A stretch of 5,425 bases of DNA from Bacteroidota bacterium (lineage in GTDB: Bacteria > Bacteroidota > Bacteroidia > Bacteroidales > JAADJA01), in assembly GCA_024278155.1 (NCBI GenBank), contig JAJRTT010000176.1, forward strand, positions 1 through 5,425. The letters run 5' to 3'. Below, piece after piece: positions 1 through 5,425 of this stretch. The notes under the pieces were generated by a model, which saw nothing but the letters and a program-made list of their open reading frames with translations, made no database searches and was not told where the DNA came from. Made by a program: the position numbers and the translations under genes. The stretch's first letter is position 1. Each line of letters starts with the position of its first letter.

Positions 1-903
1 ATTTTGCGCGGGCTGGGCGATTCCAAGACCCCGCTCTACTTTATGATGGTTTCCACCGTGACCAATATAGTCCTCGATTATGTTTTTGTGGCCCATTTCC
101 ATTGGGGGATTGCCGGTGTGGCCTATGCAACGATAATTTCGCAGGGGGGTGCTTTTATTACCGCTATCCTTTATTTGAACAAATACCACGATGTGGTGAA
201 ACTTTCTTTGTTGCGGCTTACATTCGACCGGAAAATTTTCAAGCAAAGTTTGCGTATTGGGCTTCCGTCCGGTTTCCAGCAGTCCATAGTTGCCATTGGC
301 TTGTTGGCATTGGTGTGGATCGTGAACCTGTTCGGCACGGACGTGATTGCCGCTTATTCCATTGCCATGCGCATTGATTCGCTTGCTGCCATGGCCGCCA
401 TGAATTTTGCAGCAGCTCTGGCAACTTTCGTAGGGCAAAACCTCGGGGCAAATAAACCGGAAAGGGTAAGGGCCGGGCTTATTGCAACGCTCAAAATAAC
501 GTCGCTCATTGCCGTAGGCATTTCCCTGATCGCGCTTATTTTCTCAAAACAATTAATGGGCTTTTTTACCACCGATGAAAACGTAATCCGTATCGGGGCC
601 GAATACCTTATGATCGTAGGGGCATTTTATATATTGTTTTCCACCCTATTTGCCTTTAACGGTGTGATGCGCGGTGCAGGCGATACGCTCATCCCCATGT
701 TCATAACTTTGATTGCTTTATGGGTCATCCGCATCCCGGCCGCCTATTTCCTTTCGCGGCATTTTGGCGTAACCGGTATCTGGTGGGCAACGCCCATCGG
801 TTGGTTCATGGGGATGATGTTGGCCTATTTGTATTATATGACAGGCCGCTGGAAAAAGAAAGGTGTCGTGAAGTACGATAGCGAGGGGAATGTTATTTCA
901 TGA
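1..903 (+). CDS. MATE family efflux transporter, C-terminal part (5' end outside window)
   Basis: Inner-membrane antiporter that in this family exports drugs or other organic cations in exchange for Na+ or H+. The frame is open from the first base, and 300 residues are visible before the TGA stop. Family members are usually about 450 residues, so roughly the first 150 are missing. The fragment opens with RGLGDSKTP, and a matching RGAGDTLIP lies at about residues 224-232. This loop motif repeats in the two pseudo-symmetric halves of MATE proteins. GQNLGANKPER (about 145-155) is the conserved loop that opens the second half. Several long hydrophobic stretches fit membrane helices, and the end is a short charged cytoplasmic tail. 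A TTG at position 4 is not a real start because it falls inside the first-half motif. The gene converges on the minus-strand cluster and looks more GC-rich than it. Family call is secure; substrate and subfamily are not readable. Confidence 0.95.
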   Translation: MLRGLGDSKTPLYFMMVSTVTNIVLDYVFVAHFHWGIAGVAYATIISQGGAFITAILYLNKYHDVVKLSLLRLTFDRKIFKQSLRIGLPSGFQQSIVAIGLLALVWIVNLFGTDVIAAYSIAMRIDSLAAMAAMNFAAALATFVGQNLGANKPERVRAGLIATLKITSLIAVGISLIALIFSKQLMGFFTTDENVIRIGAEYLMIVGAFYILFSTLFAFNGVMRGAGDTLIPMFITLIALWVIRIPAAYFLSRHFGVTGIWWATPIGWFMGMMLAYLYYMTGRWKKKGVVKYDSEGNVIS

Positions 904-909
904 CTTTTC

Positions 910-929
910 AGCTTAAAAGCAAGTAAGCT
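910..929. terminator. weak hairpin between convergent genes, possible terminator
   Basis: AGCTTA (910-915) and TAAGCT (924-929) are perfect 6-bp inverted arms around an 8-nt loop, in the 41-bp gap between the convergent MATE gene and gene C. The position suits a terminator. However, the stem is short and AT-rich, and neither strand has a clean T-run directly after it. This is a weak call based mainly on position. Confidence 0.2.
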
Positions 930-944
930 TCCCAAGCAAATACG

Positions 945-2336
945 TTATTTTTTAATTAGTTTCCTAACAACTTCCCCATTGGATGTTTGGACTTTAATGA
1001 GATACACACCCGGTAAAGCATTCCCCAAATCAATTTCATATTGCCCTGAACCCTCATTAAAGTTTGTTTCCAAAATAAGTTTGCCCGAAACAAAATAGAT
1101 TTGTGCTGAATGGATTGAAATGTTTTCGGCAGGACTAATTATGATGTTTTGGTTATTGGAAACGGGGTTGGGGGAAATCTCAATTTGAGGTGATTTGTTT
1201 TCATTAATTGCACCTAATAAATACGAAGCGGTGGACATATAAAGAACATCATAGCCATTTTTTTCTGTTTGCCAGATATTGAATACATCATAGTAATAGT
1301 TGAACTCACCGCCAAAAAACAGTTCCGGGTTTTTGTTGACCTCAGGATCATTGGTAATGTTAACAGGATTACTGAAAAACCAATAGTCATTGATATAGAT
1401 ATCCCGTATTGATCCGGTTTCTCCGGCGAATGAACAAAGGCCAGGGAAATAATCATCCGTTAGGAAATCCAAATCAAAAGAAGTTGGCTCATAGTAATGA
1501 TCAATACCTTCAATGCCCGGGGTAATTATTTCAATGTTCCATCCAGGTGTGCCTGAGAAATGAATGCTGTCAGAGCTTTGCCAGCACAATAAAGATCCTT
1601 CTTCACCCCAATAATCAATAGCCCTGGAAATTGAAAGGTTGGTATTGTCATTTGTTTGGATTATGGTATCAGGATCTGACCATTGTGTTGATGGGTATTC
1701 TATTTCAGAGTAATAGATATGGGATTCGCCATTTTCGACTTTCCTCCAGGCAATAAAGTTAGACTTACACACGGGCTCAAGACAGTTTGCCGTATCAATT
1801 ATTTCAATATTTGTGAATTGCAAGGTGTCCTGGATACTCTCAATATTGGCGACAAAAATATCTCCTTCGCCCTCCCAGCAGCAAACAGGTGAAGTACTTG
1901 TTCCATAAAATGAATTCTCGTCATATTCAGTATTTGTTAATCTGAAACTATTGCCAACCAATCCATTTTCATCGAACTTCACCCCGAATATATCGTATTT
2001 GTCATTATTGGTTGCATTGCATTCAAAAATAAGGAAGTTGTAATTAATTACTTTTGGGTTTCGGTAATCTATTTCGGCAAAACCCCCAATTAGCACCTGT
2101 TCTTCGGAGATTGGGCCATAAGGGTTTTTCCACCATATTTCCCTATTGCCCGATAAACTTTGTCGCTTTTCATAAAATATGGAGGAATTTCCCCAACCAT
2201 AATTGATAACCGTAGGATTGGAATTGAAACTCAAAGAATCGGTTAATGCAATCGGATCCGACCAGGTTTGGTACCCCTGTGATTTAAGTGATACTGAAAT
2301 AAAGATGATAATTGAAAAAATGATGGCCTTTTTCAT
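945..2336 (-). CDS. Gene C: secreted protein with T9SS type A sorting domain, paralogue of gene A
   Basis: A 463-residue protein. Residues 1-20 form a signal peptide (MKK, then a hydrophobic core, then SLKSQ). The C-terminal 77 residues (from about 387, ISPNP) match the T9SS type A sorting domain: a PNP start, a central VSGKLI strand, LPGVYLIKV, and a basic end VRKLIKK. This predicts Sec export followed by T9SS secretion to the cell surface or medium. The body (about 21-380) is not a family I can name. A strand segment at 101-121 resembles TolB/WD40-like propeller blades, so a beta-propeller is inferred. It aligns along its length with gene A: W-(S/T)-(D/E)-P near residue 25, TDSLS.NSNP, LTNT, NC-L-E-P-V-C (184-190), SHIYYS, and IWQT..VLYMS just before the tail. 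The ATG is 12 bp after gene B's stop, with no Shine-Dalgarno and an A-rich leader. It is probably the last gene of the operon. No catalytic residues are recognised. Confidence 0.9.
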   Translation of the reverse strand: MKKAIIFSIIIFISVSLKSQGYQTWSDPIALTDSLSFNSNPTVINYGWGNSSIFYEKRQSLSGNREIWWKNPYGPISEEQVLIGGFAEIDYRNPKVINYNFLIFECNATNNDKYDIFGVKFDENGLVGNSFRLTNTEYDENSFYGTSTSPVCCWEGEGDIFVANIESIQDTLQFTNIEIIDTANCLEPVCKSNFIAWRKVENGESHIYYSEIEYPSTQWSDPDTIIQTNDNTNLSISRAIDYWGEEGSLLCWQSSDSIHFSGTPGWNIEIITPGIEGIDHYYEPTSFDLDFLTDDYFPGLCSFAGETGSIRDIYINDYWFFSNPVNITNDPEVNKNPELFFGGEFNYYYDVFNIWQTEKNGYDVLYMSTASYLLGAINENKSPQIEISPNPVSNNQNIIISPAENISIHSAQIYFVSGKLILETNFNEGSGQYEIDLGNALPGVYLIKVQTSNGEVVRKLIKK

Positions 2337-2348
2337 GGTAATTGGTTT

Positions 2349-3548
2349 TTATAGGATTATAAACTTTTTTACCAGCTTTTCTTTTTTGTTTTTGACGGTC
2401 ATATAGTAAATGCCTGAAGGCAAATTTCCCCTGTCCCAAATAATCTCGAATTCATTGATTGAATTGGGCTCAAGTTTTATTTCATCCACTTTCAATCCTT
2501 TACTGTTATAGACATGGATTAAGTTATCAGTCCTGTTTATTTCCTGAATGTTTAAACGTATCGTTGCCTGCATGTTCACCGGATTTGGGAAAATGCCCAA
2601 GCTTTGTGGTACTTGCTTTTCTGGGATGCCAACTGAGAGTACCCTTGAAAAGGCTCCGCCATCCGTACAGCAATAAATGACCGTTGCCCCAAATATCATC
2701 GGGGAAGAAATCGAGTTGATGTTCAGGTTGGGCAGGCCATCGTTATAATAAACAAGTTCGTTGTTCTGGTATTTTGCAATCCCTTCGTCCGGGGGGTCTC
2801 CGTTGTGCCATCCAACAAAAAGGCTTCCCCCACTATCCATCCCTATTGTATTCAGGTTGTAACTGTAAAAAATGTTTTCCCATTTCATTTCAATTTCATC
2901 AATAGCATATAAACCACAGCTGTATGATCCTCCTTTAACAATGCCATACAAGCCAATTGTCAATTCGGAAATACCGTCACCTTCCAATTGATCCCAGCTC
3001 AACCCTCCATCCCCTGAAAAATAAGTGTTGTTGGTTTCTTCAGTTGTGGCCACAACAAACAATTCCATATCAATACACTTCTTGTTGCTGAAAAATGGGA
3101 CTTCGCTCCAGTTCATGCAATCTTCAGAAAACAACAGTCCATTTTCGTACCCAACATAAAATTGGTTAAATTGATCGTTTGCAATGATGAAGTTTGGTTT
3201 GTAACACCAGTGGATTACATTGAACTGCCCGGTTTGCGCGTTAAATGACCAAATGCCATCGGAATAGCTCCCTTCGTTCATTATTGTTATGATCGAGTCG
3301 GAATCGGGTCCGGGCGATATTGCATCCATGGCATGAAAATCATGGAATTCCCAAGATTGACCATTGTAATCGCTTGTCAAATACATCCCTGAATCAACAC
3401 AGATCATTGCGAAGATGCTATTGTTGAAAAAGAAACAAATTTTATTGGCCTTGATCCCCGGAGGGCCACATTCTTCCCATTCCCAGGCATAAGAATAATT
3501 TAATTGAAGAGCAAAAACGAATACGAGGATCAACGTAACTTTTTTCAT
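2349..3548 (-). CDS. Gene B: secreted BNR/Asp-box beta-propeller-like protein with T9SS type A sorting domain
   Basis: A 399-residue protein with a signal peptide (1-21, MKKVTLILV... ending SYA before WEWEE) and a T9SS type A tail from about residue 319 (IFPNPV, HVYNSKG, LPSGIYYMTV, final KKFIIL). The body carries Asp-box motifs: a perfect SGDGGLSW at 178-185 (consensus S-x-D-x-G-x-[ST]-W), a one-residue-longer TSDYNGQSW at 58-66, and a degenerate SEDCMNW at 141-147. PNLNINSIS (273-281) followed by CCTDGGAFS (293-301) resembles a last propeller blade. Such repeats occur in sialidases, in sortilin/YCF48-like proteins and in many non-enzymatic secreted propellers. I see no sialidase active-site signature, so an adhesive or structural role is as likely as an enzymatic one. 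The body is unrelated to genes A and C, which flank it. The gaps (21 bp to A, 12 bp to C) argue for one transcript. The ATG gives an intact signal peptide, so the start is well supported. Confidence 0.9.
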   Translation of the reverse strand: MKKVTLILVFVFALQLNYSYAWEWEECGPPGIKANKICFFFNNSIFAMICVDSGMYLTSDYNGQSWEFHDFHAMDAISPGPDSDSIITIMNEGSYSDGIWSFNAQTGQFNVIHWCYKPNFIIANDQFNQFYVGYENGLLFSEDCMNWSEVPFFSNKKCIDMELFVVATTEETNNTYFSGDGGLSWDQLEGDGISELTIGLYGIVKGGSYSCGLYAIDEIEMKWENIFYSYNLNTIGMDSGGSLFVGWHNGDPPDEGIAKYQNNELVYYNDGLPNLNINSISSPMIFGATVIYCCTDGGAFSRVLSVGIPEKQVPQSLGIFPNPVNMQATIRLNIQEINRTDNLIHVYNSKGLKVDEIKLEPNSINEFEIIWDRGNLPSGIYYMTVKNKKEKLVKKFIIL

Positions 3549-3569
3549 GATTTGGGTTTTTATGGTTTG

Positions 3570-5012
3570 TTATTTCGAATAAATGGTTTTTTTGGATACG
3601 GTTTCATTGCCCTGCTTCAGGACTATAAAATAAATACCTTCGGGCAAATTGTTTTTCCCGTTTTCCAATACTTTCCATGTATAAGTGTTCCATCCCGTTT
3701 TTTGGTCGTAAATGTTTATATGGTCTATCTGTTTTCCCGAGATAGTATATATATCAATGGATACTTCGTTGTTGCCTGAAATATAATACTCTATGTTAAG
3801 CATTTCGTTGAATGGGTTTGGGGATATTCTCAGGAATTGTACATCGTTTCTTTTATGGTCACCGATGCTTCCCAGCAAGATCGATATTTGTGACATGTAC
3901 AAAACACTGTTGCCATTGATATGTGTTTGCCAAATGTCGATGGTATTGAAATAGTTTGAGTAAAACGGGCCATAAAATACTTTGGGGTTACTGTCCACCA
4001 CATTGTTGTTCGATAGGTTTTGTCCATAGAAAGCATAATCCGCATAAGAATACACTTCCTTGTTTTGCCCTTCGCCCGAGTAAAAAGTAAATACTGCCGG
4101 AAAATCAAAATAATCAACGTAAATATCGAAAGTCAAGAAATCAGGTTCGACACATTCCGAAATCCCCTCGAATTCGCCATGCGATATTTCCTGGTAAGAA
4201 CCTTCCCAGGAAAGCAATTGCCTGTTGTTTTCCCAGACCGCAGTTACCCAGTCGTTATATAGGTATGAATTATACTTGGCAATTGCCAGGTTTATGTTAT
4301 TGCCCGTTGCATATACGGTATCCGGTTCTGTCCACAGGTTTTCGGCTTCGTTGAATTTTGAATAATATATATGTGAACTGTCGTTTGTGATTTTCCTGTA
4401 CAGAACATAATTTTGTGTGCAAACCGGGTCAAAACAGTTTGTGGTATCAATGGTATAAACTTCTTCAAATTGCAATGAATCACCTATAACGGAAATGTGG
4501 GAAGTTAAGATGCTTTCTTCGTATTTCCAGCAAGCTTCATTGAATTCGTAGCCTCCCCCAAGGTCGCACGAGCTTTCATCGCCCGGCGTATTGGTGAGGT
4601 TGAAGGGCTGTCCAAATGTCCCATCTGTAAAAAATTCAATTCCATATAGATCAAAATCCCCTGTTTGGTTTGATTCGTAAACCAGGAAATACCTTGAATC
4701 ATAATAAGGGGGATAAACAAGGATGTTCGGGTTCCTGAATTCAAAAACATCTTCGTTGAAAACAATCTGTTCATCCGACATTGTGTAAATGTTCCGGTAC
4801 CATATGCGGGAAGGCGATCCCCCAGTGGCCCTCTTTTCATAAAAACAGAAAACATCATTGTTTTGATCATCTGTAGTCGTCAGGACAACGGGATTTGAAT
4901 TGATCGACAGCGAATCTGTAATTGCTACAGGTTCTGTCCAGTCAGGATAAAACTGTGCGTGTGCGATACCGATAAAGAAAAACACGGAGATCGAAAAGAT
5001 AGCATTTTTCAT
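3570..5012 (-). CDS. Gene A: secreted protein with T9SS type A sorting domain, paralogue of gene C
   Basis: A 480-residue protein. The frame is open up to 5057, but the ATG at 5012 is chosen because it puts a textbook signal peptide at the N-terminus (MKNAIFSIS... ending AHA before Q20). The extra 15 upstream residues are polar and would bury it. The T9SS type A tail starts at about 396 (ISPNPFNEML), with YTISGKQI, LPEGIYFIVL and a basic end. The body (20-380) is a family I do not recognise. FLVYESNQTGDFDLYGIEF (109-127) resembles a TolB/WD40-like blade, so a beta-propeller is inferred. Three cysteines match gene C in position: C161 (before W) and C193/C198 in NCFDPVC, with the same 32-residue spacing between the first two. 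Such a pattern in an exported protein suggests disulfides. It is first in the probable A-B-C operon. The leader lacks a Shine-Dalgarno. No enzymatic motif is seen; a surface or secreted structural role is possible. Confidence 0.9.
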   Translation of the reverse strand: MKNAIFSISVFFFIGIAHAQFYPDWTEPVAITDSLSINSNPVVLTTTDDQNNDVFCFYEKRATGGSPSRIWYRNIYTMSDEQIVFNEDVFEFRNPNILVYPPYYDSRYFLVYESNQTGDFDLYGIEFFTDGTFGQPFNLTNTPGDESSCDLGGGYEFNEACWKYEESILTSHISVIGDSLQFEEVYTIDTTNCFDPVCTQNYVLYRKITNDSSHIYYSKFNEAENLWTEPDTVYATGNNINLAIAKYNSYLYNDWVTAVWENNRQLLSWEGSYQEISHGEFEGISECVEPDFLTFDIYVDYFDFPAVFTFYSGEGQNKEVYSYADYAFYGQNLSNNNVVDSNPKVFYGPFYSNYFNTIDIWQTHINGNSVLYMSQISILLGSIGDHKRNDVQFLRISPNPFNEMLNIEYYISGNNEVSIDIYTISGKQIDHINIYDQKTGWNTYTWKVLENGKNNLPEGIYFIVLKQGNETVSKKTIYSK

Positions 5013-5123
5013 AAGGCAATAAGTTTGGTTTGTACAATGGATGTAAAACAAAGACAAGGATTATATTGATGTCGTTGCATAAGCGGCTGGTTTTTAACAG
5101 GACGAACAGCTTTTTTTGGAAAT

Positions 5124-5152
5124 TCATCCGATGAATTCAAGTCATCGGATGA
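5124..5152. repeat. Perfect 11-bp inverted repeat
   Basis: TCATCCGATGA (5124-5134) and TCATCGGATGA (5142-5152) are exact reverse complements separated by a 7-nt loop. Each arm is itself an odd-length palindrome (TCATC, centre base, GATGA), so the arms also read as direct repeats differing only at the centre. Neither strand has a T-run after the stem, so it does not look like an intrinsic terminator. It may be a REP-like element or a binding site for a dimeric or tetrameric protein. Confidence 0.85.
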
Positions 5153-5167
5153 GTTAACATACAGAAC

Positions 5168-5181
5168 GAGCGTGGACGCTC
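5168..5181. repeat. Short GC-rich palindrome (6-bp arms, 2-nt centre)
   Basis: GAGCGT (5168-5173) and ACGCTC (5176-5181) are perfect inverted arms around GG. It lies 15 bp from the 11-bp inverted repeat and one base from the next palindrome, so it is best read as part of one compound element. Confidence 0.7.
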
Positions 5182-5182
5182 T

Positions 5183-5195
5183 CCCATTCCATGGG
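5183..5195. repeat. Short palindrome (5-bp arms, 3-nt loop)
   Basis: CCCAT (5183-5187) and ATGGG (5191-5195) are perfect inverted arms around TCC. On its own this could be chance. Its placement directly after the 5168-5181 palindrome makes it more credible as part of the same structured block. Confidence 0.55.
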
Positions 5196-5201
5196 TAAAC
5201 A

Positions 5202-5212
5202 CGAAATTTTCG
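5202..5212. repeat. Odd-length palindrome CGAAATTTTCG
   Basis: CGAAA (5202-5206) and TTTCG (5208-5212) are reverse complements around a single T. It is the fourth palindrome within 90 bp. By itself it is short enough to be chance, so it is listed only as part of the cluster. Confidence 0.4.
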
Positions 5213-5284
5213 CAAATCGTCTTTCTTTTTCCATATTTTCAAACTTCGATGTCTCCTTCTTTCCGGTCTTGTTCTAAATGAAAA

Positions 5285-5335
5285 GTTTTGCCAATTGCCT
5301 ACTGCCTACTTACCTTTTTCCCCTCTTTCAACCAG
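5285..5335. repeat. Long direct repeat, copy 1 (51 bp)
   Basis: This segment, starting GTTTTGCCAATTGCC and ending TTTCAACCAG, is identical to 5375-5425 at an exact offset of 90 bp. Inside it TGCCTAC occurs twice in tandem (5296-5302, 5303-5309). The left edge is real because the preceding base differs (A at 5284, G at 5374). Confidence 0.95.
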
Positions 5336-5377
5336 TCGGGTCTCCGTCACCAGGAGCCTTTTTCGACCCAACTGGTT
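5330..5377. repeat. Imperfect 13-bp inverted repeat joining the two direct repeats
   Basis: AACCAGTCGGGTC (5330-5342) pairs with GACCCAACTGGTT (5365-5377) at 12 of 13 positions; the single mismatch is 5337/5370. The outer ends of the arms lie inside the two direct-repeat copies, so the 39-bp spacer with its borders forms a stem-loop-capable unit. A smaller hairpin sits within its loop. Confidence 0.8.
5339..5363 (+). terminator. Terminator-like hairpin inside the repeat spacer
   Basis: CTCC (5342-5345) pairs with GGAG (5353-5356) around a 7-nt loop. Adding GG (5339-5340) with CC (5357-5358) gives six pairs with one bulged T, followed by five Ts (5359-5363). The form is that of a weak rho-independent terminator read on the + strand. 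No + strand gene precedes it in this window, so it may only be part of the repeat. Confidence 0.25.
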
Positions 5378-5425
5378 TTGCCAATTGCCTACTGCCTACT
5401 TACCTTTTTCCCCTCTTTCAACCAG
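5375..5425. repeat. Long direct repeat, copy 2 (cut by window end)
   Basis: Identical to 5285-5335 over all 51 visible bases. The match runs to the last base of the window, so the true repeat may be longer and more copies may follow. The copies are separated by 39 bp of different sequence (5336-5374), giving a 90-bp period. Confidence 0.95.

Larger units (their letters stand above)
5013..5425. other. Non-coding region upstream of gene A, rich in palindromes and direct repeats
   Basis: This 413-bp stretch holds no convincing gene. The only notable frame (minus strand, 5009-5242) spans the palindromes, has no recognisable domain and overlaps gene A's start in another frame. The part nearest gene A (about 5013-5120) should contain its promoter and leader. 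Positions 5124-5212 carry four palindromes. Positions 5213-5284 show nothing clear. Positions 5285-5425 are two copies of a long direct repeat. No tRNA or rRNA sequence is seen. Confidence 0.7.

Noticed and set aside
4..903. TTG at position 4 as a true MATE start
   Set aside because: It sits immediately before the RGLGDSKTP motif, which lies in the middle of MATE proteins, and the frame stays open to the window edge.
2459..2680. Plus-strand 73-residue frame inside gene B (and similar frames inside genes A, C and MATE)
   Set aside because: It lies opposite a well-supported gene with signal peptide and sorting domain, and has no domain signal of its own.
5049..5056. Bacteroidota-type -7 promoter element for gene A (TGTCTTTG on the minus strand, 7 of 8 to TAnnTTTG)
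   Set aside because: The distance to the start is plausible, but the conserved A is missing and no good -33 TTTG/TTG lies at the right spacing, so it is not supported well enough to list.
5013..5057. Extended start for gene A at 5057
   Set aside because: It would add 15 polar residues ahead of a clear signal peptide; the ATG at 5012 gives normal T9SS cargo architecture.
5124..5152. Intrinsic terminator at the 11-bp inverted repeat
   Set aside because: No T-run follows the stem on either strand; the nearby seven-T run (5111-5117) lies on the wrong side for + strand transcription and reads as A's on the minus strand.
5009..5242. 77-residue minus-strand reading frame
   Set aside because: It runs through the palindromes and overlaps the start of gene A in another frame. 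It has low-complexity, repeat-derived residues and no recognisable domain.
5285..5425. CRISPR array
   Set aside because: Only two copies are visible. The repeat is at least 51 bp, longer than usual CRISPR repeats; it has an internal heptamer duplication, and the single 39-bp spacer is palindromic with the repeat ends. No cas gene is present.

Overview
The window most likely comes from a member of the Bacteroidota. Three consecutive genes encode secreted proteins ending in a type A C-terminal sorting domain of the type IX secretion system (T9SS). T9SS is essentially confined to that phylum. The genes also lack Shine-Dalgarno sites and have A-rich leaders, as is usual there. Genus cannot be judged from the sequence.

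Layout: positions 1-903 (+) hold the C-terminal two-thirds of a MATE-family multidrug/cation antiporter, whose 5' end lies outside the window. After a 41-bp convergent gap comes a tightly packed minus-strand cluster, read from high to low coordinates. It contains gene A (3570-5012), gene B (2349-3548) and gene C (945-2336), with gaps of 21 and 12 bp, so it is probably one operon. Each protein has an N-terminal signal peptide, a predicted beta-rich (propeller-like) body and a T9SS type A tail of about 77-85 residues. A and C are clear paralogues over their whole length. B is unrelated in its body and carries BNR/Asp-box motifs typical of beta-propellers. The expected route is Sec export to the periplasm, then T9SS transfer across the outer membrane to the surface or medium. 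No catalytic function can be assigned.

Positions 5013-5425 (413 bp) contain no convincing gene but are rich in structure. Four short palindromes cluster at 5124-5212. A direct repeat of at least 51 bp with a 90-bp period (5285-5335 and 5375-5425) runs up to the window edge. A 13-bp imperfect inverted repeat joins the two copies. This looks like an intergenic repeat block, possibly REP-like, whose full extent lies beyond the window.

I do not see a defence system, CRISPR array, RNA gene or complete mobile element. The most interesting items are the A-B-C secreted-protein cluster, with its cysteine-bearing uncharacterised A/C family, and the repeat block upstream of it.
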